NCBI RefSeq assembly: GCF_003318295.1
Contig: NZ_QOCW01000013.1
Coordinates: 1 to 64,000 of the forward strand
Length of the DNA stretch: 64,000 bases
Source of the DNA: Bacillus taeanensis
GTDB taxonomy: Bacteria > Bacillota > Bacilli > Bacillales > UBA6769
Reading direction: 5' to 3'
The notes beneath the pieces were generated by a model. The model made no database searches and was not told where the DNA came from. It saw nothing but the letters and a program-made list of their open reading frames with translations. The number at the start of each line of letters is the position of its first letter. Within the stretch, counting starts at the first letter, position 1. Both the position numbers and the translations under genes were made by a program. This document shows positions 16,412 to 24,883 of the stretch, piece by piece.

Positions 16412-17329
16412 CTATTTTGAAAAGAAACCTCTTAACGCAAAGGCTGCGTTTTGAGGACGCTCCGCCATACGGCGCATAAAATAGCCAAACCAATCGTTTC
16501 CAAACGGAACATATACACGCATCGTATAGCCTTGTTTCACTAACTCAACCTGCAAATTTGTGCGAAAGCCGTACAGCATTTGAAATTCAAATTGGCTTTT
16601 TGGAATGTTATTTTCTCTTACAAACTGCTTTACTTTTTCAATAATATGATGATCGTGTGTCGCAACCGCTGTATAACTGCCGCTTAACAGGTGCAGTTTA
16701 ATTAAACTAAAGTAATTTTCATCAATTTTCGCTTTTTCTTGATAAGCTACCTCAGGTGACTCTTTATACGCTCCCTTCACAAGGCGAAGCGGGATGCCCT
16801 GTAATGCTTTTATATCTTCTAGAGAGCGATGTAAATAAGCTTGAATGACGGTTCCTACATTATCATACTCTTTACGAAGCTCGGCTAAAATCGTTAATGT
16901 TTGCTGACAATGTGAATAGTCTTCCATATCAATGCGAACAAAATTATTATACTGCTTTGCGCGGCTGACAATGCGGCGCATATTATCTATACAAAAATCC
17001 TCACTAATATCAAGACCAAGCTGCGTCATTTTTAAGGATAAATTGCAATTTGCTCCTGCTGCTTCAATCGCATCTAACGTTTGAAGACAACATTCTGCTG
17101 CTTCTAATGCCTCTTCTTTTGTGCTGGCAAATTCACCTAAATGATCAAGCGTACATGTTAGTCCTTGGGCATTTAATTCCATTACTCGCTCTACGGCACT
17201 ATCAATTGTTTGACCTGCGACGACTTGTGCGGCGCCAAACTGTAACCCCCACCTTTTCGCCGCAGTATTCATCGCTTTATTTTGTGAAAGAAACATGAAG
17301 AAATTTTTCATTGGCTGTTCAAGCATCAT
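16412..17329 (-). CDS. putB: Proline dehydrogenase
   Basis: A 305-residue monofunctional FAD-dependent proline dehydrogenase (B. subtilis PutB class, about 300 residues). It oxidises proline to pyrroline-5-carboxylate and passes electrons to the quinone pool. Family landmarks are RLVKGAYKE, ATHDHHII, FEFQMLYGFR and the closing RVYVPFGNDWFGYFMRRMAERP. The start at 17329 follows GGAGGCG by 6 nt. A -24/-12 promoter lies 68 bp upstream and a sigma-54 activator gene is divergently placed; pruA, the next enzyme of the pathway, is 7 kb away with the same promoter type. Confidence 0.95.
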   Translation of the reverse strand: MMLEQPMKNFFMFLSQNKAMNTAAKRWGLQFGAAQVVAGQTIDSAVERVMELNAQGLTCTLDHLGEFASTKEEALEAAECCLQTLDAIEAAGANCNLSLKMTQLGLDISEDFCIDNMRRIVSRAKQYNNFVRIDMEDYSHCQQTLTILAELRKEYDNVGTVIQAYLHRSLEDIKALQGIPLRLVKGAYKESPEVAYQEKAKIDENYFSLIKLHLLSGSYTAVATHDHHIIEKVKQFVRENNIPKSQFEFQMLYGFRTNLQVELVKQGYTMRVYVPFGNDWFGYFMRRMAERPQNAAFALRGFFSK

Positions 17330-17396
17330 TATAATCGCCTCCATGTTAAATGTTTGTTTGTTAACACTTTTAAAAACTTCATTTTACTGCTTTATA

Positions 17397-17414
17397 ATGC
17401 AAGACTTATGCCAA
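17397..17414 (-). promoter_or_regulatory. Sigma-54 (SigL) -24/-12 promoter of putB
   Basis: The minus strand reads TTGGCATAAGTCTTGCAT. GG and GC are separated by the canonical 10 nt. Transcription would start near 17387, giving a ~58-nt leader to the putB ATG. Expression would need an activator of the NtrC type, encoded next door. Confidence 0.88.
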
Positions 17415-17461
17415 TTTTATTAGTTTACAAGACAACCATTTTTAGTGAGTTGCATATAGAA

Positions 17462-17486
17462 TTTTTAGACATATTCGTATAGAATG
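17462..17486. promoter_or_regulatory. Candidate enhancer (UAS) for putB
   Basis: The stretch TTTTTAGACATATTCGTATA sits ~50-75 bp upstream of the -24 element. TTTTAGACATA also occurs upstream of the pruA sigma-54 promoter (24776-24785). Binding by the neighbouring activator is inferred from position and shared sequence only. Confidence 0.4.
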
Positions 17487-17559
17487 TAAAGTAGATAAAC
17501 AAATTTGTATAACTGCTGTATTATTTGGTGAAAACGCTTTTAAAAAAGGGGGCTTTTTC

Positions 17560-19140
17560 ATGCATGTTAACATTTCTCTTCAATCGATTGCTCTTCCATG
17601 GAAACCACAGCTCGATGAAACAAAAATGGTCTGCTGTCCATGCAGCCGCACCCTATCGGAAATTAAAGAACTTCCCCTCCACGTTGATATTGCCCTGAAA
17701 GATAAAAGCGGAAATTTTGTCGGATGGGTACCATATGAAACGCTTATTAAGGCCGTTTTTAAAGAATGGAAACTGCTGCATGCGTATTATGAAGCACTCC
17801 TCTCTATTGCCGACGATGCCGTAACTGTCGTCGATGCGTACGGAAAAATTGTATCTTGGAATCATCAATCAGAAGAAATGTACGGAAGGAAATTTCAAGA
17901 AGTGGCCGGCCGCTCGGTTACGGAATTTTTTCAAGAAGATGCTGTTGTTCTTATGTCGACGCTAAAAGAGGGGAAAAGCGTCCTGCAAAAATACAACCAG
18001 CCCCAGCCTGATATGCATGTTCTAATCAACACGAAACCGATTTATATAAACGATGAAATCATTGGCGGTATTTCTGTTGAGCGCAACATTAGCGATGTTG
18101 TAAAGCTAAATGATGAACTCGCAACAACAACCGCCTATCTTCATGAATTAGAAAGTGAATACGAAAAAGACCATTACCTTTCCCCTTTTAATAAAATTAA
18201 AGGCCGCAGTAGCGCATTGCAGGAAGCTGTAATGCTTGCTGAAAAAGTTTCCGCAACAGATGCTACGGTTCTTGTAACAGGTGAAAGCGGGGTTGGAAAA
18301 GAGCTGTTTGCTGAAGCGATTCATAAAGCAAGCCCCCGCGCAGAAGCACCGTTTATTGCGATTAACTGCGGCGCGATTCCGGCTTCATTATTTGAAAGCG
18401 AACTGTTTGGCTATGAAAAAGGCGCTTTTACAGGAGCAGTGAAAGGTGGAAAGAAAGGAAAATTTGATCTTGCAAAAAACGGGACATTATTTTTAGATGA
18501 AATTGGTGAAATGCCGCTTGAACTGCAGGTTAAGCTGCTGCGCGTCCTACAGGAAAAACAGTTTTACCGCGTTGGCGGAACAGACCCAATTCCAATCGAT
18601 GTTCGCATTATCGCGGCTACTAACCGTAACCTTGAAGAAATGGTCGACGCAAAGATTTTCCGCGATGATCTTTATTACCGATTAAATGTTATTTCCATTC
18701 ATGTTCCCCCGCTTCGCGAACGAGGGGAAGACGTTCCTGAGTTAACCCAGCTTTTCTTAAAAGAGTTTTCAATAAAGTACAGTAAGCCGATTCCAAACAT
18801 TGACCCTGAAGTGATGTATACACTCTTACAATATCCTTGGCCAGGAAATATTCGTCAGCTTCGTAATGTTGTTGAGCGAATTACGATTTTAGGCGGGGAA
18901 GATGAAGTGATTAAACTTCATCACCTGCCAACAAGCTTCAAGAACCCAACACTTCCAAAAAAGGAACCCACTGATATCCCGTTGGAATTTCGGAAACTTG
19001 AAGGCGGCAGTGAGGAAGCTGAAATACGCTATGCCTTAAAAACAACATACGGCAACCGTACCGCAGCTGCAAAACTTTTAGGCATTTCCCGTGCGACCCT
19101 GTACAACAAAATGAAAAAGCACAACCTTTGCGGGGTCTGA
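17560..19140 (+). CDS. Sigma-54-dependent activator, probable regulator of proline catabolism
   Basis: A 526-residue enhancer-binding protein. An N-terminal segment carries an unusual Cys cluster (Cys25, 26, 28 in MVCCPCSR) and the end of a CBS-like fold; a PAS domain spans about 76-180; the AAA+ domain has Walker A GESGVGKE (241-248), the sigma-54 contact loop GAFTGA (288-293) and Walker [11 protein letters not shown]; a Fis-type helix-turn-helix ends the protein ([19 protein letters not shown]). It is divergent from putB, and both putB and pruA have -24/-12 promoters, so it very likely activates proline use. B. subtilis uses the unrelated PutR for this. RBS AGGGGG 7 nt before ATG. The stop codon lies inside a GGGGTCTGACCCC palindrome. 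Confidence 0.88.
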   Translation: MHVNISLQSIALPWKPQLDETKMVCCPCSRTLSEIKELPLHVDIALKDKSGNFVGWVPYETLIKAVFKEWKLLHAYYEALLSIADDAVTVVDAYGKIVSWNHQSEEMYGRKFQEVAGRSVTEFFQEDAVVLMSTLKEGKSVLQKYNQPQPDMHVLINTKPIYINDEIIGGISVERNISDVVKLNDELATTTAYLHELESEYEKDHYLSPFNKIKGRSSALQEAVMLAEKVSATDATVLVTGESGVGKELFAEAIHKASPRAEAPFIAINCGAIPASLFESELFGYEKGAFTGAVKGGKKGKFDLAKNGTLFLDEIGEMPLELQVKLLRVLQEKQFYRVGGTDPIPIDVRIIAATNRNLEEMVDAKIFRDDLYYRLNVISIHVPPLRERGEDVPELTQLFLKEFSIKYSKPIPNIDPEVMYTLLQYPWPGNIRQLRNVVERITILGGEDEVIKLHHLPTSFKNPTLPKKEPTDIPLEFRKLEGGSEEAEIRYALKTTYGNRTAAAKLLGISRATLYNKMKKHNLCGV

Positions 19141-19187
19141 CCCCGCAAAAAGACAACACCGTCCATTTGTCCATGTGGAGAGGACAA
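19130..19187 (+). repeat. GGGTCTGACCC element supplying the stop codon, copy A
   Basis: GCGGGGTC-T-GACCCCGC is a 17-bp palindrome whose centre contains the TGA stop of the activator gene. It continues AAAAAGACAACACCGTCCAT and then TTGTCCATGTGGAGAGGACA, where TTGTCC and GGACAA can pair. The same ~58-bp unit, in the same position relative to a stop codon, is found at 22987-23042. Confidence 0.8.
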
Positions 19188-19203
19188 TCGGGCGGTGTTT
19201 TGA
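19152..19203 (+). terminator. Terminator after sigma-54 activator gene
   Basis: AACACCGTCC pairs with GGGCGGTGTT (one G-T pair), enclosing the TTGTCC / GGACAA hairpin, and is followed by TTTTGAGTTT. Confidence 0.65.
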
Positions 19204-19214
19204 GTTTATAGAAA

Positions 19215-19937
19215 CTAATGCCTAATAGACGGTACATTAGATAAATCAGTTTGTTTTAAGGAAAGATGAAGCTTCCCTTCTTCATTTACCGCACCGTAAA
19301 ATACTCTCGTTATATCGGCAACGTTTTGTTCAACGAGCTTTTGTCTTACCCACTGTTCATCCTTGTTTATTCGCTTCAAAAGATCAGCTTGAATTTCTCC
19401 GTCTAATATCACTGGAATTTCATAGTTTTTCCCTTTCTTTTGAATGTTAAGGTCCTCTCTTGTGACACCTTCTTTCATCGGCACAACCTTTATTGATAAA
19501 TTTCCATTTGCTTCAATAATAGCGATTTCTACATCCTCCATGTGAAAAACATCCTTTTCACGCATCATTTGCAAGATATTATCAATCGAATATTTAATTT
19601 TTTTCATATTTCTCATCAGAAATTTTCCATCATAAATCACAACAGTCGGTTCAAATGTTAACAGCTTTCCAATACGGCGACTTCTCATTTTTAAAAAAAT
19701 AATAAATTTTTGCAGCAGTGCAATGGCAATCATCGCTACGACAGTATGGATATGATCAATTTTTGGATCGGCAATATCCGCACCGACAACGGCCCCCAGC
19801 ACTAAAATCACGAGAAAATCAAATACAGGCAGCTCTCCAATCGAACGCTTCCCCATATATAAACCAATAAACAGCATAAAAGGAAGAATTGTAAGAATAC
19901 GGCCAACTACTTTTACAGAATCCATGAATACATCCAC
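19215..19937 (-). CDS. YetF/DUF421-family membrane protein
   Basis: A 240-residue protein with three N-terminal membrane helices (about 8-80), including the family core LYMGKRSIGELPVFDFLV, and a cytoplasmic part ending in the YetF fold (KKIKYSIDNILQMMREKDVF, VEIAIIEANGNLSI). The function of the family is not established; some members affect spore or membrane properties. It starts at GTG 19937, 8 nt after GAGGTG. It is divergent from the two-component system with ~170 bp between. Confidence 0.85.
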   Translation of the reverse strand: MDVFMDSVKVVGRILTILPFMLFIGLYMGKRSIGELPVFDFLVILVLGAVVGADIADPKIDHIHTVVAMIAIALLQKFIIFLKMRSRRIGKLLTFEPTVVIYDGKFLMRNMKKIKYSIDNILQMMREKDVFHMEDVEIAIIEANGNLSIKVVPMKEGVTREDLNIQKKGKNYEIPVILDGEIQADLLKRINKDEQWVRQKLVEQNVADITRVFYGAVNEEGKLHLSLKQTDLSNVPSIRH

Positions 19938-20004
19938 AGCTCAAGCACCTCTTTATCTCAATTACTCTTATCCTTTCCAGCTTAAGCCATCTATTATCCA
20001 ACTA

Positions 20005-20062
20005 ATCTTAAGAAAATCTTAAGAAATTTACGTCTTATATGTTAAGATTTAAGGCTTACAAT
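20005..20062 (+). promoter_or_regulatory. Response-regulator promoter with 11-bp direct repeats
   Basis: ATCTTAAGAAA occurs twice with an exact 11-bp period (20005-20026). A related ATCTTAGGAAT lies near 20069 and GTTAAGATTTAAGG at 20041. TACAAT at 20057-20062 is a probable -10 with no good -35. Tandem repeats one helical turn apart, next to a weak -35, are how OmpR/PhoB-type regulators bind, so autoregulation is suggested. Confidence 0.5.
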
Positions 20063-20107
20063 GGAAACATCTTAGGAATGATATACTTTTGAAGGGAGGC
20101 GAAAACA

Positions 20108-20800
20108 TTGAACCATTACTTTGTATTAGTAGTAGATGATGAAAAAGAAATACGCGATGCGATTGAAATATATTTAAAAAACGAAGGTATTACGGTAATA
20201 AAAGCAAAAGACGGCATTGAAGCGATTGAAAAATTAACTGAGCATGACATTCATCTTATTTTACTTGATGTAATGATGCCGCGCCTTGATGGCATTAATA
20301 CAACATTTAAAATACGCGAAAAAAACAATATTCCAATCATTATTTTGAGTGCAAAAACAGAGGACACTGATAAAATTTTAGGGCTGCAGGTTGGTGCTGA
20401 TGATTATGTAACAAAACCGTTTAACCCAATGGAGCTCGCTGCACGAGTAAAATCTCAGCTAAGACGATATGTCAGCCTTGGTACATATGAAGGCGGAAAT
20501 AAGATCATTGATTTAAACGGCCTTACATTAAATGCAGAAGCCAAAGAAGTAACAGCACATGGTGAAGTTGTAAAATTTACACCAATCGAATATAAAATCG
20601 TTGAACTGCTGATGAAAAATGCCGGCCGTGTGTTTTCCATTCATGACATTTACGAACGAGTGTGGGAGGAACCCGGCTACAATGCTGAAAACACAGTCGC
20701 TGTTCATATTCGTAAAATTCGCGAAAAGATTGAAATCGATCCGAAGAATCCAAGATATTTAAAGGTGGTATGGGGAATTGGCTATAAAATGGAAAAATAA
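20108..20800 (+). CDS. OmpR/PhoB-family response regulator
   Basis: A 230-residue response regulator. The receiver domain has the acidic pocket DDE (10-12), phospho-acceptor Asp54 in LILLDVMMP and the conserved Lys in DDYVTKPF; the C-terminal winged helix (about 130-230) shows FTPIEYKIVELLMKNAGRVFS and VAVHIRKIREKI. It starts at TTG 20108, 8 nt after GGGAGG. The kinase gene overlaps its end by 23 bp. Signal and targets are unknown; 11-bp direct repeats in its own promoter suggest self-regulation. Confidence 0.92.
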   Translation: MNHYFVLVVDDEKEIRDAIEIYLKNEGITVIKAKDGIEAIEKLTEHDIHLILLDVMMPRLDGINTTFKIREKNNIPIIILSAKTEDTDKILGLQVGADDYVTKPFNPMELAARVKSQLRRYVSLGTYEGGNKIIDLNGLTLNAEAKEVTAHGEVVKFTPIEYKIVELLMKNAGRVFSIHDIYERVWEEPGYNAENTVAVHIRKIREKIEIDPKNPRYLKVVWGIGYKMEK

Positions 20801-22994
20801 ACTGCCGATCATAATTTTTATTTTACTTGTCGCGTTTTCATTAAACGGAATTCTGTTCACTCTTTCACATCTAAACTCTGATCTGCACAAAAACTATTTT
20901 GAAACGATGCAGTTTGATGAAGAATTAAATAACTTGATTAACTATTTAACACTATTTGAATTTAACGTGGTAACACCAGAAAAAGCGAAGGAAAACATTA
21001 CAGTAACAGAAGACGACATTGAGGAACACCGCTATCGATATGGCGCTTTAACAGATCAAATAGAAAATCTTAAACAGCAGTATGAAGGCCGTATTCAAGG
21101 CGCGATCGATGCTGGTAATGAGGAGGCGGCCAATACCTTTAAAAAAGAACGAGACGCAAAAATCGCCGACATTACAAAAAACTTTACAAGCGATGAGCAT
21201 GTTCGTGAAAAGGTAATAAAAGAAAAAGAACAAAAAATTGATGAATATTTTCGTGAGCTGGAAAACTTCCGTCCTGATCTTAAACGATATCATGAAGCAT
21301 TTCAATATTATTTAAAAGACGTAAAAAGCGGCGAAATTTATACAAATGTAAATGAAAAAAGTGAGGACAAAGTAGAACAAGCTTTTACTAATCAAAAGAT
21401 GTTGTTTACAAGAAACTATCCTAATGATACTAATTCCTATTTAACAACGACAGACGCTTACTATATGTATGGTCCCACTGTCCCTGAAGTTTTTGACAAC
21501 CTCCCTAAAAGGTCTTTTGAAGGCATTGTTGCGCTGCCTGCAGCTGGAGCTGATTTTCTTTTAGAGAACTATGAAAACTATAAAATGAAACAAATGGTTT
21601 TCTTTAGTTATATGATTGCAAGTCTGCTAACTTTAATCACAAGCATGATTGTTTATAAAAAATTCCCTTTAAAAGAAAAAATACAGCTTGAACGAGTAAA
21701 ACCCTATTACAACCTTCTCCCGATTGATGTACGTGCTGTTAGTTTTGCTTTAGCAGGAATGATTCTACTTAGTGTACTGACTTATAATAACCATTATGAT
21801 TTCTATTACTATTTTAATATGAGGGACTTTTTGTTTCATGTAGGAATCGCAGTACTTGTTACAGCTGTACTTTTAACCTTACTATTCATTCAAGGAAAAC
21901 TTTTACTAGACACAGTAAAGAACATGGATCAATTAAAAAGAAACTGGCAAAATAGCCTGCTTCTAAAAATTTATCACAGCCTGCAGGATGTCTTTTTGAA
22001 TCGCAGTGTCGGTATGCAGTTCTTTCTGTTGTTAACTATCGTGTTTGGTCTTGGGTTCGGGGCGATGATTGTTGTTATTGAACCTTCAGTTATCGTTTTT
22101 TACGGGCTTTTATGCTTAATCATTGGTCTGCCGACACTTGTCATTTTAATTAAGCGTATTGGCTACTTTAATCGGATTTTTCTTCATACAACTGCAGCCG
22201 CTCACGGACACTTTGAGCAGGACCTTCCTGTGAAAGGGAAGCATACATTAGCGCGTTTAGCTGATAATGTGAATACATTAAAGCACGGCGTTAAATCATC
22301 CCAAAAAGAACAAGCAAAAAGCGAGCGCTTAAAAACAGAATTAATTACAAATGTAAGCCATGATTTGCGCACACCGTTAACATCCATTATGACGTATACG
22401 GATCTATTAAAAACAGCAAATTTAGAAAATGATCAACGCGACGCATATATTGAAATTATTGACCGCAAAACAAAACGACTAAAAGTGTTAATCGATGATT
22501 TATTTGAAGCATCAAAAATGGCGAGCGGCAATATTGAGCTTCAAAAAGAAAAAGTAGATCTTGTACAGCTTTTGCAGCAGGCATTAGCAGAATACAGCGA
22601 GACAATTAACGAATCTTCCTTACAATTTCGCGTGTCAAATCCTGACCCGCCCCTTTATGCCATCGTTGACGGGCAAAAAATATGGCGCGTTTTTGATAAT
22701 TTAATTAGCAACATTCTAAAATATTCGTTAGAAAATACGCGCGTCTATATTTCATTAAAAGAAGTAAACAATCAAGCCGTTATTACGTTTAAAAATGTTA
22801 CAAAATATGAACTTGGTGATAATATGGACGAACTGTTTGAACGCTTTAAACGCGGTGACACCTCCCGTCATACAGAGGGCTCTGGTCTTGGACTTGCGAT
22901 TGCAAAATCAATTATTGATCTTCATGAAGGAAATTTAAACATTGAAGTGGATGGTGATTTATTTAAAGTCATTGTTATATTGAAAAGGGTCTGA
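20778..22994 (+). CDS. Sensor histidine kinase with large multi-pass N-terminal region
   Basis: A 738-residue kinase. TM1 is at about 8-28, then a ~230-residue extracytoplasmic region rich in charged, probably coiled-coil segments (30-260), then about six more hydrophobic segments (270-470). A HAMP-like linker leads to the phospho-acceptor His528 in NVSHDLRTPLTSIMTY, an N box around NLISNILKY and a G box GSGLGLAIAKS. It starts at TTG inside the response-regulator gene (23-bp overlap), which couples their translation. The sensor region was not recognised, so the stimulus is unknown. Its TGA stop lies in a GGGTCTGACCC palindrome. Confidence 0.88.
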   Translation: MAIKWKNKLPIIIFILLVAFSLNGILFTLSHLNSDLHKNYFETMQFDEELNNLINYLTLFEFNVVTPEKAKENITVTEDDIEEHRYRYGALTDQIENLKQQYEGRIQGAIDAGNEEAANTFKKERDAKIADITKNFTSDEHVREKVIKEKEQKIDEYFRELENFRPDLKRYHEAFQYYLKDVKSGEIYTNVNEKSEDKVEQAFTNQKMLFTRNYPNDTNSYLTTTDAYYMYGPTVPEVFDNLPKRSFEGIVALPAAGADFLLENYENYKMKQMVFFSYMIASLLTLITSMIVYKKFPLKEKIQLERVKPYYNLLPIDVRAVSFALAGMILLSVLTYNNHYDFYYYFNMRDFLFHVGIAVLVTAVLLTLLFIQGKLLLDTVKNMDQLKRNWQNSLLLKIYHSLQDVFLNRSVGMQFFLLLTIVFGLGFGAMIVVIEPSVIVFYGLLCLIIGLPTLVILIKRIGYFNRIFLHTTAAAHGHFEQDLPVKGKHTLARLADNVNTLKHGVKSSQKEQAKSERLKTELITNVSHDLRTPLTSIMTYTDLLKTANLENDQRDAYIEIIDRKTKRLKVLIDDLFEASKMASGNIELQKEKVDLVQLLQQALAEYSETINESSLQFRVSNPDPPLYAIVDGQKIWRVFDNLISNILKYSLENTRVYISLKEVNNQAVITFKNVTKYELGDNMDELFERFKRGDTSRHTEGSGLGLAIAKSIIDLHEGNLNIEVDGDLFKVIVILKRV

Positions 22995-23042
22995 CCCCTC
23001 AAAAAGACAATCACCCCATTTTGTCCATGTGGAGAGGACAAA
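22987..23042 (+). repeat. GGGTCTGACCC element supplying the stop codon, copy B
   Basis: GGGTCTGACCCCTCAAAAAG continues with ACAATCACCCCATT and TTGTCCATGTGGAGAGGACA. It matches copy A (19130-19187) across the unit, in the same orientation, and again the central TGA is the stop codon of the gene before it (here the histidine kinase). Confidence 0.8.
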
Positions 23043-23074
23043 AAAGAGACCCATTTACACTGAATGGGTCTCTT
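23041..23074 (-). terminator. Terminator of pruA
   Basis: AAGAGACCCATT / AATGGGTCTCTT is a perfect 12-bp stem with a 7-nt loop, followed on the minus strand by six T. Confidence 0.9.
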
Positions 23075-23085
23075 CGTTTTATTTT

Positions 23086-24633
23086 TTAATACATTTCAGA
23101 AACTGTTTTCGCCTGCATATGAAGCACTAAATAATCAGGACCGCCTGCTTTAGAGTCTGTGCCTGACATTTTAAAACCGCCAAATGGATGGTAACCAACA
23201 ATAGCGCCTGTACAGTTGCGGTTAAAGTAGAGGTTGCCGACATGAAAATCTCGCTTTGCGCGCTCAATATGTTCACGGTTCTTTGTAAGTACTGCACCCG
23301 TTAAGCCGTATTCCGTATTGTTGGCAATTTCAAGAGCATGATCAAAATCTTTTGCTTTACTAAAACCAACAACAGGACCAAAAATTTCTTCCTGCATAAG
23401 GCGTGCTTTCGGATCAAGGTCTGCAAATACAGTCGGCTTAATAAAGTAACCTTTCGAATCGTCACCCGTACCGCCTGCGACAAGACGTCCTTCTTCTTTA
23501 CCGATTTCAATGTAGTTCATGATTTTATCATAGGATGCTTGGTCAATAACAGGTCCCATATAGTTATCATAGCTCGTTGTATCACCTAATGTTAATTCGT
23601 TTGTAAGCTTTTCAACTTTACTTAATACTTCATCATACACTTCTTCGTGAACAACCGCGCGTGAGCCTGCTGAACATTTTTGACCTGAGAAACCAAACGC
23701 GGACACAACGATTGATTCGGCTGCAAGATCAAGATCGGCGTCTTTATCAACTACAACAGTATCCTTACCGCCCATTTCCGCAATGACGCGCTTCAGATGG
23801 TTTTGACCCTGATGCACTTTCGCGGCACGCTCATAAATACGCACGCCAACTTCGCGTGAACCTGTAAAACTAATCAGAGCAGTTTTCGGATGATCTACTA
23901 AATAGTCTCCTACTTCAGCGCCGCTTCCTGGCACATAATTGACAACTCCTTTTGGAAGACCTGCTTCTTCTAATACTTCCACAAACTTTGCTGCAACCAC
24001 TGGTGTCGCGCTCGCAGGCTTTAACAGCACTGGATTTCCTGTTACAATTGGTGCCACTGTTGTACCGGCCATAATTGCAAAGGCAAAATTCCAAGGCGAA
24101 ATGACGACACTAACACCCATTGGCTGATAAATATATTTATTAAGCTCGCCTTCACGGCTGTTAACTGGTTTTCCTTCTTTTAAAGCAACCATTTGACGCG
24201 CATAAAATTCCATAAAATCAATTGCTTCTGCTGTATCCGCATCCGCTTCTTTCCACGGCTTTCCTGCTTCTTTCACAAGCAGTGCCGAAAACTCATGCTT
24301 GCGGCGGCGCACAATTGCAGCCGCACGGATAATAATATTTGCGCGCTCTGCAGGGTCGACCTTACGCCATGATTCAAAGGCCGTACTCGCTTCATTCATC
24401 GCTTTTTCCGCAATTTCTTTCGTTGCTTTTGAAACTTTTCCAATCACTTCTTCTTTGTTTGCTGGATTGATGGATACAATCTTATCATCTGTTGAAATAC
24501 GCTCCCCACCGACAACAAGATCATAGTCTTTTCCAAGCTGTCCCTCAACCTCACGTAATGCTTCTTGAAAGATTTTTTGATTTTCTTCTAATGAAAAATC
24601 CGTAAATGGTTCGTGTTTATAAGGTGTTAACAT
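23086..24633 (-). CDS. pruA: 1-pyrroline-5-carboxylate dehydrogenase
   Basis: A 515-residue aldehyde dehydrogenase of the RocA/PutC/PruA type, oxidising glutamate-5-semialdehyde (from proline or arginine) to glutamate with NAD. The catalytic Cys lies in [12 protein letters not shown], the general-base Glu in VIAEMGGKD, and the NAD-binding [11 protein letters not shown] is present. Length is as in B. subtilis RocA/PutC. It starts at ATG 24633, 7 nt after GGAGGG. A near-consensus sigma-54 promoter lies ~45-60 bp upstream, shared in type with putB, so the two enzymes probably form one regulon. Confidence 0.95.
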   Translation of the reverse strand: MLTPYKHEPFTDFSLEENQKIFQEALREVEGQLGKDYDLVVGGERISTDDKIVSINPANKEEVIGKVSKATKEIAEKAMNEASTAFESWRKVDPAERANIIIRAAAIVRRRKHEFSALLVKEAGKPWKEADADTAEAIDFMEFYARQMVALKEGKPVNSREGELNKYIYQPMGVSVVISPWNFAFAIMAGTTVAPIVTGNPVLLKPASATPVVAAKFVEVLEEAGLPKGVVNYVPGSGAEVGDYLVDHPKTALISFTGSREVGVRIYERAAKVHQGQNHLKRVIAEMGGKDTVVVDKDADLDLAAESIVVSAFGFSGQKCSAGSRAVVHEEVYDEVLSKVEKLTNELTLGDTTSYDNYMGPVIDQASYDKIMNYIEIGKEEGRLVAGGTGDDSKGYFIKPTVFADLDPKARLMQEEIFGPVVGFSKAKDFDHALEIANNTEYGLTGAVLTKNREHIERAKRDFHVGNLYFNRNCTGAIVGYHPFGGFKMSGTDSKAGGPDYLVLHMQAKTVSEMY

Positions 24634-24663
24634 GAATCATCCCTCCAGCATTAAATTATTTCT

Positions 24664-24689
24664 CACATTACTTTATTGCAAGTAATGTG
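24664..24689. promoter_or_regulatory. Inverted repeat overlapping the pruA -12 region
   Basis: CACATTACTT and AAGTAATGTG are perfect 10-bp arms around TATTGC. The repeat covers the -12 element and the expected start of transcription, where a bound repressor could act. Confidence 0.5.
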
Positions 24690-24693
24690 CCAA
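24675..24693 (-). promoter_or_regulatory. Sigma-54 (SigL) -24/-12 promoter of pruA
   Basis: The minus strand reads TTGGCACATTACTTGCAAT, one base away from the YTGGCACGN4TTGCW consensus, with the correct GG-10-GC spacing. The expected start is near 24667, giving a leader of ~35 nt. Confidence 0.92.
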
Positions 24694-24766
24694 CATACCG
24701 ATAAAATAAAAAAACTGTCCTATTAAAGGCTTTACCACTTTTCTATTTAAAGTAAACGTAAAAAGG

Positions 24767-24824
24767 TTAGACAATTTTAGACATAATTATCTAATTTGCT
24801 TATACACTTTACATATTTGTCTAA
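24767..24824. promoter_or_regulatory. Candidate enhancer region (UAS) for pruA
   Basis: Several copies of TTAGACA occur here: TTAGACA at 24767, TTAGACATAATTATCTAA at 24777-24794 (an inverted repeat) and TGTCTAA at 24818-24824. They are 75-135 bp upstream of the -24 element, the usual enhancer distance, and share TTTTAGACATA with the putB upstream region. Confidence 0.45.
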
Positions 24825-24840
24825 TTTATTAAAAAATAAC

Positions 24841-24883
24841 TAAAAAATGTCCAAACTCGTTAAGAACAAGCTTGGACATTTTC
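24841..24883 (-). terminator. Terminator of ctaM-like gene
   Basis: AAAATGTCCAA / TTGGACATTTT is an 11-bp stem (extended by ACT / AGC partial pairing) with A/T runs on both sides, directly after the stop codon. Confidence 0.8.

Noticed and set aside
17530-17546. cre box (GTGAAAACGCTTTTAA) upstream of the sigma-54 activator
   Set aside because: It has two mismatches to the consensus including the conserved C, and overlaps the region next to the RBS; too weak to call.
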